This document shows, one piece after another, positions 13,501 to 23,659 of a stretch of DNA of 64,000 bases (the first letter of the stretch is position 1; every line of letters starts with the position of its first letter). The notes under the pieces were generated by a model that saw nothing but the letters and a program-made list of their open reading frames with translations, had not been told where the DNA came from and did not search any database. Source of the DNA: Phytophthora quininea (Eukaryota; Oomycota; Peronosporomycetes; Peronosporales; Peronosporaceae); assembly GCA_011947345.1 (NCBI GenBank), contig JAAVTG010000614.1, positions 496,001-560,000 of the forward strand, given 5' to 3'. A program made the translations under genes and the position numbers.

Positions 13501-14266
13501 CACGCAAGTCGTTCGGATTTCGTCGACCTACAAAAAGCTGATCCTGCTGCAGGCCTGCCCATATTGTCCATGCGCTTGGATATCCATTCAGATTCACCTT
13601 CGTGGGATTAAGGATAGAGAAGGCGATATCGCCGCTCCCGTCGGGATACAAGCACCTCCTAAAAGCATCAACTTTAAAGATGGCAATGTGGACGTGGCAG
13701 ACGCGGTTGCCCCACGCAGTTTCCGATACAATGGGGCGATGGTAAGTCATTCACCGCTCCCGTCACCCACGTCAGTGCGGTACTCGACACTTGGAGCTCG
13801 ATATGAGCCGATCGATTCTCAGTATCACTCTAGAAAGGCTGCGGAATACGAGGAGGACGAAGACGCCACCGACGTGTTTGCGAGCCGACCGCGACGTGGG
13901 AGTCTGCCATCAGACCCAGACTCCGTCGCTATTGCAGCGAATGTCGTGGCGGCTAATGGGCGACGTCCTAATGGGGGTAAGATGCCGCCAGTGAGCACCG
14001 TCAACAGCAACTACCCGCCCACAGCCACCGCCCGACGGTCGCAGGCAACGGATCAGGCTCCGTCCGAGACAACGACGTACGCGAGTCTGCAAAGTGGCGC
14101 ACCATCAGAGCGGCGATACTCGTTGCTGGATTCGTGGAAGGCTCCGACGTCAGCGGCGCCCATTTCGTCGCTTACAACGCTCACTATCTCAAGACGCGGG
14201 CGAAGAGCTGCCGCTGTCTACAGCCGACACAAGTCAAAGGGGCGAAGGAAATGGTTCGGCAACTAA
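10561..14266 (+). CDS. Large disordered oomycete protein with N-terminal SH3b-like modules and repeated PSW-x-RPIxPV motifs
   Basis: The ATG at 10561 starts a frame with two compact, SH3b-like N-terminal modules (AELRIRSAP...MWLQVAF and FTLNEELP...NWLRIVTG...AWIMW) interrupted by one intron (donor GTAAGTGATG near 11072, acceptor TTCGCAG at 11140). The rest is acidic and Ser/Pro-rich, turning basic at the end. A short motif recurs: SWEDRPIRPV, SWEDDCLIQPL, SWDTRPIQPV and PSWDKDRE, two of them preceded by VD[VL]PMLG. The frame must be repaired at homopolymers (10730, 11380, 13125) and at two other points near 13.53 and 13.61 kb. The stop at 14266 is the best guess; another frame is open to 14342. 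I do not recognise a family. The repeated motif suggests a multivalent adaptor, which is inference. Confidence 0.65.
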
Positions 14267-14320
14267 CCCGTTGGCGGACAGCCCAACTGAGTCGTCTCTT
14301 TTTGCTTTTCATTTTTTCAT

Positions 14321-14326
14321 AATAAA
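14321..14326 (+). terminator. Possible polyadenylation signal AATAAA
   Basis: AATAAA lies 55 bases after the stop at 14266 and before the next gene start at 14388. Its position fits 3'-end formation of the upstream gene, but oomycete genes often lack this signal, so support is only positional. Confidence 0.35.
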
Positions 14327-14387
14327 GTTGAAGTTGAAGTGAGACCATCACTCTTGTCCATCAAAAGACGAAAAGCATCAAGACAAG

Positions 14388-15362
14388 ATGCTGCGGTACA
14401 TGGCCAAGCGTGAGTGTCCTGGCGAGAGCGCTCAGCCCCCAGACATGGCGGGGGACAGCAACATCCTCCGCTACATCAAGACGCTCACAGCGCACCAGAC
14501 GAACGCCAAGCAACAGCGGATGGACCAGTTCCTCCGCCAAGTCAAGCACCCGCAGCCGACAGAAGACCCCGCCAAGGCTGCACCTGTTCGTGGATTGCTG
14601 TTGGAAGCTGTGCCCAGTGCATTTTCCTCAATACGTGAGCAAGCTTATATCGGACCACAGGAGAATCCACTTCTACGAGACCAGCGCGGGGATTCGGCCC
14701 CGATACAGCTGCAAGGTCAACAGACTGGCGTGTGGAAGAACTTTGATGAGAAGGCAGCAGACTCGAGGCCAAAGCGCAAGAACCGAGAAGATCAGCCACA
14801 AGGAAGGCGTAAGCGGGTTAAACCGAGCAAGCAGCAGCGCACAACCCCGGCCTCGTGGGATCGATTCCGATTCGGAGCTGTTAACGGTGCTGCTTCGATG
14901 AAGGCAGTGCGCAACGAGGCTGAACTGGTTTCTTCAGACTCAGCCAGAGCTACCCAATCCCATTCCAAACGCACGACCTCGCTAGAAGCACCGACCCAAC
15001 CCCACCTTGACGAAAGCAAGCAAAACTCAACCATGGCTCAGCCCCCGCTCAACAGCGCCGAGCAGCATCACTCCGCAGAGGCAAGTTCTACGCATTTCCT
15101 TGGTAATTGTGCATTTGCAGCATTAACCTGTGGTAATCTGACTGGTTGTCAGGCGTATTGGAGCCGTCAGTTTAAGCGATTCGGCTCCGGTGTTACAGCA
15201 CCAACAGTGAAAAGTGCAAGGATCACATCGGATCAGCACCTATATGTCTACCAGCCCGAGGACCACGATACGGAAGTTGAAGGCACTGCCCACGAAACTC
15301 CGCAGGACGTCAGTGGAGCGTTCGATCCGCTCCACTCCATGATGGAGGCAATTTACTTTTGA
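14388..15362 (+). CDS. Hypothetical basic protein, possibly PCNA-binding
   Basis: An uninterrupted 324-codon frame from ATG 14388, only about 120 bp after the previous gene. The N-terminal 60 residues look ordered. They include QQRMDQFL, which fits the spacing of a PIP box (Q-x-x-h-x-x-F) although the last aromatic is Leu. The middle is Lys/Arg-rich (RPKRKN, GRRKRVKPSKQQR), suggesting nuclear targeting, and the rest is Ser/Thr-rich. A GT...AG segment at about 15101-15150 could be an intron but would change the frame, so I kept it as coding. No family recognised; a chromatin or replication role is inference only. Confidence 0.6.
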   Translation: MLRYMAKRECPGESAQPPDMAGDSNILRYIKTLTAHQTNAKQQRMDQFLRQVKHPQPTEDPAKAAPVRGLLLEAVPSAFSSIREQAYIGPQENPLLRDQRGDSAPIQLQGQQTGVWKNFDEKAADSRPKRKNREDQPQGRRKRVKPSKQQRTTPASWDRFRFGAVNGAASMKAVRNEAELVSSDSARATQSHSKRTTSLEAPTQPHLDESKQNSTMAQPPLNSAEQHHSAEASSTHFLGNCAFAALTCGNLTGCQAYWSRQFKRFGSGVTAPTVKSARITSDQHLYVYQPEDHDTEVEGTAHETPQDVSGAFDPLHSMMEAIYF

Positions 15363-15427
15363 GTTGTTGCTTCCAACGGACCCTTCACAACGGTCACTCA
15401 CCAGTCGCGATCCTGCATATTCTCGTA

Positions 15428-16883
15428 ATGCCGTTCCACGCATGGTGGAAGGTCTTCTCGGCAGTATCGTTGCTGATTCAGCAGCAGCCCTTGCTGTGCG
15501 ACGGAGAGCAGGCGATTGCCCAGGCAAGTGACCTCCACAACAACTATCCATCTTCATCGTCGCTATGCGGCGAGAATCTCTCAAGGAAACAGGCACCCTC
15601 AATGGCCTGTACTACGTGTTCTACGAGTCGTCCACTTCCCAAGCCCACGGCGCCAATATTCCGATAATCCTGTGGCTCTCCGGTGGTCCTGGTTGCTCTG
15701 GACTGGTTGCTCTTCTGTTTGAAAATGGTCCGTGCTCCTTCAATGACGAGACGAACAAATTGTCGTTCAATCCGTACTCCTGGACAGGTCTGGCCCACGT
15801 TATCTACATCGACCAGCCCAAGGGCACAGGATACAGCGGTGTAGACGTATCGCCTTGGTCACTTTCCAGTGCAATTAACGACATGCATACATTTCTCCAC
15901 GAGTTTTTCCACCAGCATCAGGATCTACTAACCAACGACTTGTACATCTTCGGCGAGAGTTACGCGGGTCATTACGTTCCTGAACTAGCCGCAAATATCG
16001 TTGGCTCAGGTGGTTCGCTTCCTACACTGAAGGGCATCGGAATCGGTAATGGCGTCGTGTCGACGGCTGCTTGGGTCAACTCGGTGATCCCATTCTCGAG
16101 CGACAACGACTACGGCGTTGACTTTCTAGGATCTAACACAGGAACCGTTCAAACCTTCTTGGAGCAATTCAAAACTTCTCTGGAAGACTGCAACTTCGAT
16201 CCAGGCTACCTGCGTGGACAGGGGTTAGATTCGCCTGTGAGAAAGCGATCCAAGCACTCAATAACTTGGATTCGCAGTCCCTCAAAGGAGTTTGCGCTGA
16301 GCTAGGGCGAAATATGTACGACTTCCGCCGGCGATGTCATGCTGATGATCCTCTGGGTTTGTGCTACCGCTTCACTCTACTTCAAGACCTCGTGAACAGC
16401 AAAGACGTCAGTGCGTACTTCGGTGAGACCCCAGACTCGTGGAAGTTGTGCTCTGACGAAGTTGTGCAGAATTTGTCGATAATGGACAAACTCTCCGAGA
16501 GCGAAAGTTACGTCGCTCAAGTTCTCCATCGGGGGTCCGCGTACTCATCTACGGTGGATCTGCCGACACAGTCGTGAATTGGATCTCCCAAGACGCCTGG
16601 ACGAGCAGTCTCGACTGGAACAACAGGGAAGAGTTTCGCTCCGCACCTTTCACCGAGCGATATTTCCAAGGTCGACCCATCGGTCGAGTGCGCACAGCTC
16701 ACGCACTCAGCTTCATGAAAATCTACGACGCCGGCCACGTACGTTCCCACTCTACTGTCCTGTACCATGCGTATCTAACGTCTTATTGCTCTGTAGATGG
16801 TTCCTCACGACCAGCCCGCCGTGTCTTTTGAAATGGTGCGCAGCTTCCTGTACGACCCTCCTGGAGTCTCCATGTTCAGCTGA
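15428..16883 (+). CDS. Serine carboxypeptidase (peptidase family S10)
   Basis: S10 carboxypeptidases remove C-terminal residues in the vacuole or outside the cell. From ATG 15428 there is a hydrophobic N-terminus, then LWLSGGPGCSG (oxyanion region), GESYAGHYVPEL with the nucleophile Ser, YGGSADTVVNW with the catalytic Asp, and AGH followed after an intron by MVPHDQP with the catalytic His. The intron is 16739-16796 (GTACGT...CTGTAG). Two +1 repairs are needed in G-runs at 16221-16224 and 16531-16535, and two more adjustments near 15.52 and 15.57 kb. The spliced length, about 465 residues, is normal for the family. All catalytic residues survive, so I expect a functional gene. It converges on the Siva-like gene with a gap of about 70 bp. 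Confidence 0.88.
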
Positions 16884-16952
16884 AAGCAGTTTCTAAACAG
16901 GCAAAACACGCTTAGAATTACTACTTTAACCTCCATTCCACCTCTAGCTGAG

Positions 16953-17490
16953 TCAAACATGGCTACCCCTGCACTGCTCATTGCAGGCCAAGCAGAAGAC
17001 GCGGTCGAACTGCTCGTCGCAGTTGAGCGTCGAGCACAGCGAGCAGAAAACGTTGCCACAGGCGTCGCACTCGCGCTGGCAGCAGCTGCCCATTTGGCGC
17101 TCACAGTGGGCGCATCTCTGCATGCTCTCGGGCTTGAGCAGCTGCTTGGGCTGTCGACCGACGCTCGTGCAGACAGCGCAGGTCACCAGGTCGGAGCCGA
17201 AGAGCTTCTTGATGCTGTGCTTCTTGAGACGCGCGTGGGTCACGGCGGCGGTCATCATGCGGCTCAGCGCGTCTGTCCATTGGCGAAATATCAAGTTCTT
17301 ACTTTAGTCCAGATATTTGTATCGGATTGACTATGCCAAATGACGCACCGACGGGCACAGAGCGGTCTCGGCAGCGCTTGACGCTCGCGTGTGGCACCTT
17401 GAAGGGCGAGATGCTGCCCCAGAAGTGGTTCGGCGGAGGCGTGAGACCCTCGGCGTCGCAGTCCATGCTGTCGTCACGTGAGCGCTTCAT
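16953..17490 (-). CDS. SIVA1: Siva-family cysteine-rich protein
   Basis: The C-terminal half has the Cys pattern of animal Siva: paired cysteines in CAVC, CAHCERQ, CCQRECDACGNVFCSLC, LNCDE and FCLACNEQC, with the Siva-like order C-x2-C, C-x2-C-G and C-x2-C. The N-terminal part from ATG 17490 begins MKRSRDD, like the basic start of Siva. The two halves join near 17300 with a one-base frame change in an A-run. In animals Siva binds TNF-receptor tails and is pro-apoptotic; in a protist only a zinc-binding adaptor role can be assumed. Total length, about 178 residues, matches the family. Confidence rests on the cysteine spacing alone. Confidence 0.65.
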
Positions 17491-17646
17491 GGTGGAGAGC
17501 GAGCGAAGGCGCGAGGAGCTGCTGGGGCTTGCTGGCCGCGGGCAAAGCGGAAAGTGATGTCAGGAATTGGCGCCAAACCGCGGGAAGGCTACACCATACG
17601 ATAATCCAGTACATTGGTATGAAAAGATGGTGTCTATTGAACGAAC

Positions 17647-19389
17647 TTAGTGCTTCCAACTGTACCACACCACACACACAAACGTTAGAAAAGGCGAAAA
17701 ATGACAAGCATCAAAGGCAACTTACATCTTGATGGTGCGGTCCTTGCTGCCCGACGCCACCATGTCTCCGTTGGGGCTCCAGTCCAGCGCGTATACCTCG
17801 TCAGCATGGCCAGACAGTGTGGTCTTGGCGTTCTTGGGCTCGCTCAGCTCCCACACCTTGACGGTCGAGTCCTTGCTGGCCGTCACAATCAGCCGCGAGT
17901 CGCTGGACCAGCACACCTGGTAGACGGCGCCGACGTGGCCGTTCAAAGTGGCCACGAACTTACCCGTCTGGCCGTTCCAGATCTTCACCTTCTTGTCGAA
18001 CGACGCACTGGCAAAGTACCGGCCGTCGGGCGAGAAGCACAAGTGGTTCACTGGCTGCTGGTGGCCCGTCAGTCGTGCTAGCGGCTTCTTGCTCTCCGAC
18101 GGCTCCCAAAAGAACAGCGTAAAGTCGTCCGAGCCAGACACCAAGCGCTCGGGCTGGCCCTTGCGCACTTCTTGATAGCGCTTCAATGCCGCTTGTTGCA
18201 TCTCTTCACGCGAAGCAAAGGTCTTGGAATTGTGACTGTACGGTCCCGAGCGGCAGACGTAGTCCACGTTCAACGCCAACGTGTTGATACGGTGGCCGTG
18301 ACCAATCAACGTACGCACCAACTTACCCACGTGCTCGCCCTCCATCGCCCAGACCTTAATGGTACGGTCGCGAGACGCACTGTACAGCAAACCTTCACCT
18401 CCCCACTTAATGCACTCCACCGAATCCGTGTGGCCCGACAGCGACGCAATCGATCTACCTGTGCGAGCATTCCACACCTTAATGGATCCATCCTTGGAAG
18501 AGCTCGCGAATCGTTCGCATGTGGCGTTACGGTGCATCGGTTCCCACGTGAGTGAGTTGACCCACTGCTTGTGGCCTTTCATGGGCTGGCCGATCTGCTT
18601 GCCTGTGATGGGGTCCCAGAGACGAATCTCGCCGTTGCGGTCCGCCGAAGCGAAGCGCGTTCCATCCGGAGACCATGCCGTACACAGCACGTGGTGCTTG
18701 TGTCCACGCCCAGTATGCTTCGGCATGCACGTGTTAGTGTCCCAGAAGCGCACGGTAGCGTCACCACCTCCGCTCGCCAAGCGCTTCCCATCGGGGCTGA
18801 AACTCACGTGCAAAATTGCTTCCGAATGGCCCTGAAGAGTATCACTGCAACGCGTCACAGGACGCACTCGGAAAGCTGCAAGAGGCTGAAACGTGATCGT
18901 CAACGCCGTCTCCGTCGACAATTTCTGCCTCGCCACAGCAAAACATCAGTCCTAAAGTTCAACTAGTCTCAATAAATTGCATCATTTCTCACCAGCTCCT
19001 CCACTGTGGCCTTGAGCGACGAGGTGACCTCCGTCTCGCCGATGAAGAGAGTACGGCACGCGATTCTTGCCGTTCTGCAGTAGTTCGTTCACCAGCTCCT
19101 CCATCTGACGCACGTTGGAGCCGATGGGAATCTCTAGCTGCGGACCCACATTGGTGCCCTGTACAGCGTCATCACGCAACGCATTAGCCTTCTATTTGCA
19201 ATGCCAGTCAGCTGCAGAATCGCCACTTACGTCTTCGCTCTGGAATTGGGCAATGGCCGACGTGCCCATCTCATCCTCCGTGTCCGAATCACTGGCGTTC
19301 GCGTCCTCTACTGGATCCTGCTGGGTGGCGACGTCGGCGGCCGCAGCCTCATGCACCAGCTTCATTTTCTTGGCGGCTGGCGTGGCCAT
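17647..19389 (-). CDS. NLE1: Notchless homologue NLE1, WD40 ribosome-assembly factor
   Basis: NLE1 (yeast Rsa4) acts with the AAA ATPase Rea1/Midasin in nuclear 60S subunit maturation. Exon 1 (19389-19231) is an acidic leader. Exon 2 (19158-18993) is the NLE domain (QLEIPIGSNV...VNELLQN). Exon 3 (18924-17726) holds the eight-bladed WD40 propeller with family signatures such as GHADEVYALDWSP, SGSDDFTLFFWEP and YSASRDRTIKVW. A tiny last exon (17659-17647) supplies the final WKH after a GTAAGT donor. Two bases seem to be missing from a CT-rich run near 19045 in exon 2; with them restored the total is 513 codons including the stop. Orthology is clear, because the LVSGSDDFTLF-type insertion is specific to NLE. 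Confidence 0.93.
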
Positions 19390-19524
19390 AGCTGCTGTTG
19401 ACGTTCCGTGTCAAAAACTATTGGACGCCAACGTTGTGTACGCGTACACGAAATCCAATAGACCATAATAATTGATCAAGCATCCTTTTCTTTATGGAAC
19501 AAGTTGAAGACAAAGATGCACGTG

Positions 19525-20010
19525 CTAGCCTGCTTTGTAGATCATGATGGCCTTCTCGTTGTAGTAGAAGAAGACGAAGTTCCGCGTGACGTGCGTCACG
19601 AACGACCCGAAGTTGCGGCCGATGCATACCACCCAGTGCGGGTCCCAGGCCTCGTCCAGATGCGCCTTGATCTCCTCGCAGACCTGTCCACAGCCATTGT
19701 AACGCCACAGTCAGCAGCACAGCCATTTCCAGCCGCAGCCTCCACTCTGCAGTCTCACCGCCAGCCCGTTCTTCTCCCACTCCTCCGTGTCGTATTTGGC
19801 CAGTCGCGACGTCACGTGTTTGATGGCGTCCTCCAGCACGTCGTCCTCCATATCGCAGGGCATCTTGACCTTGGCGCCCCACATGTGCTGCCAACTAGGA
19901 GCCTCCCCATCGTCTGCTGTGCTTGTCGGTCTACTTGGATCGCTCCGTTTCGTGAGTGTGGCGGAGATGGCTACACTCGAAACGACGTTGAACATTTTCG
20001 ACTTGGACAT
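19525..20010 (-). CDS. DYNLL: Dynein light chain, LC8/DYNLL type, with N-terminal extension
   Basis: LC8 light chains are homodimeric hubs in cytoplasmic and axonemal dynein. Exon 1 (20010-19759) ends with VLEDAIKHVTSRLAKY and exon 2 (19683-19525) carries HWVVCIGRNFGSFVTH and FVFFYYNEKAIMIYKAG, the typical LC8 dimer and groove strands. Splicing GTGAGA...GGACAG gives exactly 137 codons including the stop, with no frame error. About 45 residues precede the LC8 fold, longer than the usual 89-residue protein, so the true start could be internal (for example the ATG at 19995). In an oomycete this could serve zoospore flagella as well as cytoplasmic transport (inference). Confidence 0.9.
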
Positions 20011-22999
20011 GGCACGGCGAGGGCTCAGCCGACGAGGGGAAGCGCTAGCCAGCCCCAAGTGAAGCCATACCAGCAGATCGAGGTACAGTGGGCTGTATTC
20101 CTAGAGTGTAGGGCCCGAAGTGGTGGCCTGACACTGCGTGTGACTAGCTGGAAGACGGATGGAGGGAGTGGGAAAACACCAAGCAGGAACTCGCTCAAGT
20201 CAAGAGGCAGCTGACGGAAATGGTTAGTAGAACAGGATCATTTACAGAGGTTTTATTGACAATAATGCTGATGATTCATGCATGTCTTTATTCGATTAGG
20301 ATGCGCTTGTCGTGCAGTTAAAGACGACGGCTCGAAGGTTGCAGGAGACTCTGCGAAAAAGGACAAAGATGTACGGCGTCACTGCGACTTTATTGCGAAT
20401 ATTAGAGTATATTTTTTACTTGTAAATGTTATAGCTGCAAGCTGCCTTCGCGATTCTAAGATCGCCACAGGATGCCAAGACCACCAAAACTCGCAGACAA
20501 GAGCTCATGGATCGACTTGTCACCGAAAGCATTCAGCGCGTAAGAAAGTATAATGCTTTCGTGGATGTGATAAATGCTGTGATTGAGAACACTTTGCTTA
20601 TACTGTATTTTTTGTGTTGCTGCTTAGATAGGCAGTGACCGCTGAAGCCCTCGCAGAAGAGCGAGGACAAGAGCTCGGTCGGCTAAAATATAGCAGGTAG
20701 ATACGAAAATCACCATACATTTTGTATGATGCTGGACTCATGAGGATGGCAGTAAATTTCTTCGCTTTCAGGAATTGGAGGTGGAGATCGGCGAGTGTCA
20801 TCTTGAAATTGAGCGTCTCCGCGCAAAGCTGGAGACGACAACTGCAGGATCGCCCATAATTGCTGGAAAACTAAAGGTGTCCGCTGTCCAAAATGGCGTT
20901 GTAGGCTTAACGAAGAAACTTAAACCGACATCAGTGACCGTGCAAGAAGATAGGGGTCCAGAGCACAATGCAGGTGCGAGTGCTAATATTCCTACTCGGT
21001 TGAGTCCAATCCCTGTACCAAGCGTTCGCGGAGTTGGTCAAGTTCGTGTCGTCCCGCTTGGTAAACTGGACCGCCGTGAGGGCTTTGTGTCTAAGACACG
21101 TCGACGGGCAGCTGATGCGGAGTACTACAAGCAGGTCCGATTGGCGCAGCTTGAAGTGGAGTGCGAACTGGAAGAAAACCTGCACCTACGAGCAGCGCGC
21201 GAGGCTAAAAGAGTTCAATTTGCAGATCAGAGGCCGAGAGCGACCAATGAAGCCGTTGCACCTGTGCGCATGTTGGCAAATTCTTCTAGTGTAGAGGACT
21301 GTCGACAAGAAAGTCTTGATGATGATGACCCGTTAAATTGCCCAGTGTTTCGGTTGTGGCGGACAGGGATCAAGCTGTGGCACAGCAGAACGATGCTAGC
21401 AAACTGGTAAACGGATCAGCATGCAAGAATCCAGAACACATTGAAGGAAACCAGGCGTCAAAAGAAACCCTTGGTAATCCGACAGAAGTTCGAGACGACA
21501 ATTCCACGACTGATATCCAACATCAAGGTGGTAACGAAGGTCGAAAAACAACAGCGATGTTCCTACAAATCCCCCATGTATGAAAGCGATGAATTCGACG
21601 GTGGCGATGATCCAAATTCGGATACTGATGGCATCAAGCATCATGATAGCGTTTGGAATGTCGACCCGACACCTGAAAACACCGACCAGAATTGTGACGA
21701 CATAAAGACCATCACGTTGAGGGTCATTCTGCAAATAATGGAAACGATGTTGTCGCTGTCGAGAAAAGTAGTGCGTGGAATGTTGACCCTAATCCGTCCG
21801 ACCCTGCATCTCCAAGTTTGATAGATCAGACGAACACTGACACAGTCATGTGGAATGTGAATCCTGCGACCGAGAAAACTGATAGTGAAGATCATCACAG
21901 CGAGAATGGTTCGGTTTCTAGCAATTTACCTGAGAAGACAATCGACAAGGACCCGTGGAATTTGGATCCGGCGCCTTCATCTGATAAAGAGGACGAAAAC
22001 ATTGATCCACTGATTCTTAGAGAATCTCAAGTTGATGACATCGATGACTATGAAAACGGCTCGGTTTCTAGTGATCCCCCTGACCAAAAGATCGATGGCA
22101 CCGTGAACACTCCGTGGAATTTAAATCCGATACCGCCAAATACTTCTACCGATGAAGAGGACGAGCCGTCCAACTCGATAGCTGAAGAAACTGGAGGTGA
22201 TGACAACGCCGAAAAAGATAAGATTTGGAAGGTGGATCCGAACCCAACGCGATCTCCTCAAGCGTCTTCACCTGCTAGTCCCGATGAGACGCCGCATGAG
22301 GTCGTCGATACAGTTTGGAACGTAGATCCGCAGCTTTCGTCTGAAGTTACCACTGTTGCTGCTCCAAACCCCAAAGTCGCTGACAATTCTTCGCCTTCGT
22401 CACCTGTGGAAAGCACAAATGCAGGAAGTGCAGCAAGTCCATGGAATTTAAAGCCGCTAAATCCTTCGGAAGAGATCAGTGAAAATGGGGCAGCGAAAGA
22501 TCCGCAAGTTAAGTCGCGAGGAGAAACACTTGAACCGAAAGCTTGGAACTTGGACCCAAACGCATCAACTAGCACTCCAGCGTCAGAGCAAGGAGAAGTT
22601 CCAGCTGACGATGTTGATGAACCTCAAGACAGACCCGTCTGGAATTTAGATCCGCACACGGGCGACTTTAGCAGCCCCGATCAAGGCGGCATGGCCGAAC
22701 CACCAAACGCAGTAGATAATGACGATGAAAACGCAATGGACGAAGAGACCAAGCACTACGAAATAGCAGTAATAAATGATGACGCCGTTGCGGAAGCTGC
22801 GCAGCCGATTCAAGTCGACCAGCCAATTGAAATTCACGAAGAAGACAACAACTCGCCGGTTTTATCTGAAGGCGGTGCTCCAGCTCCAGACGACGACCAA
22901 CCTCCTGCAGAAGACGCAGCCGACAATTACACTCCAGATTATACGCCGCCGTCCACCGCTCGAGACTCCAATGCAGACGAGGAGGACACTTCCTGGTGA
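20009..22999 (+). CDS. Coiled-coil protein with about ten tandem WN[LV][DN]P motifs
   Basis: Five small exons can be read: about 20009-20082, 20148-20222, 20300-20370, 20461-20539 and 20632-20696, then a long exon from 20772. They encode heptad-rich coiled coil (WREWENTKQELAQVKRQL, RRQELMDRLVTESIQR, HLEIERLRAKLE). After about 21.6 kb the protein becomes acidic and disordered, with a motif built on WNLDP or WNVDP recurring ten times to 22.65 kb. It ends YTPPSTARDSNADEEDTSW. Frame changes are needed near 20055 (C-run), 20697, 21.40, 21.58 and 21.73 kb. The first exon is uncertain: its ATG overlaps the start of the divergent LC8 gene. No family recognised; I infer a scaffold that binds a partner many times. 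Confidence 0.65.
21654..22650 (+). repeat. Ten degenerate WNxDP repeats within coding sequence
   Basis: Trp codons opening the motif lie at 21654, 21775, 21851, 21956, 22115, 22226, 22316, 22442, 22544 and 22640. The copies read WNVDP, WNVDP, WNVNP, WNLDP, WNLNP, WKVDP, WNVDP, WNLKP, WNLDP and WNLDP, usually followed by a short Pro/Ser/Asn tail. Spacers are 25-53 codons of acidic Ser/Asp/Glu-rich sequence with little similarity, so selection appears to act on the short motif. Confidence 0.9.
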
Positions 23000-23071
23000 T
23001 TCAAAATGTCCCCATCAAACTCTCAATAGAATCAGAATTTAGACTCAGATTTCCATTTCCATCCCGATACC

Positions 23072-23621
23072 ATGATCGCTTGCGTCGCTGTCATCGGCGC
23101 GGCTGTACGTTCCTGCTGTCTGCAGCTCTAAGTCCTACATCTAACCACTCGCTGCACTATTGCAGAACAGCCCCTGTACATCCGCACCTTTGGCGAAGAG
23201 GGAGAAGACCTGGGCTTCCACTATATCGCCCATGTATCACTGGACGTGATTGAGGAGAAACTCCGAGGCGCAGGCCTCACGAGCACCAAGGACGACATGT
23301 TTCTAGGATTCCTAGGGCCTATCGAGGACTACCGAGTCTACGGATACGTCACCAACACGTCCGTTAAGTTCGTCGTGGTGCTGCAGGACGCTCCCGTGCG
23401 CGAGTCGGAGCTGCGACCAGTGAGACGAAATGTCTTCTTCCTCTGTGGTTGGCTAAATGCTAACACTACTCTATTGCTGCCAGTTCTTCGCGGAGGTGCA
23501 TCGACTGTATGTGAACGCCATGTCGAACCCTTTTGCGCCCATCGGAGAGCGTCTCACGTCGCAGACTTTCGACAAGAAAGTGTCCAACCTCGTCGTGCAG
23601 CACAACATGGGCACTTCGTAA
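23072..23621 (+). CDS. TRAPPC2L: TRAPPC2L, TRAPP tethering-complex subunit
   Basis: Longin/sedlin-fold subunit of the TRAPP complex, which acts as a GEF for Rab1/Rab11 in ER-Golgi traffic. Exon 1 (23072-23104) encodes MIACVAVIGAA. Exon 2 (23166-23416) holds PLYIRTFGEE, FHYIAHVSLDVIEEK and EDYRVYGYVTNTSVKFVVV. Exon 3 (from about 23482) ends NPFAPIGERLTSQTFDKKV...GTS. These match human TRAPPC2L segment by segment. Introns use GTACGT and GTGAGA donors. One base seems missing at the exon 1/2 junction. The protein is about 140 residues, the expected size. It converges on Pelota with 38 bp between stops. Confidence 0.92.
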
Positions 23622-23659
23622 CCACAACAAGTTTTCGTTTCATCCCTAAGCTGACACCT

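Noticed and set aside
19504..20214. A 236-codon plus-strand frame over the LC8 gene
   Set aside because: Shadow of LC8 exons and intron; only its right end may overlap the first exon of the coiled-coil gene.
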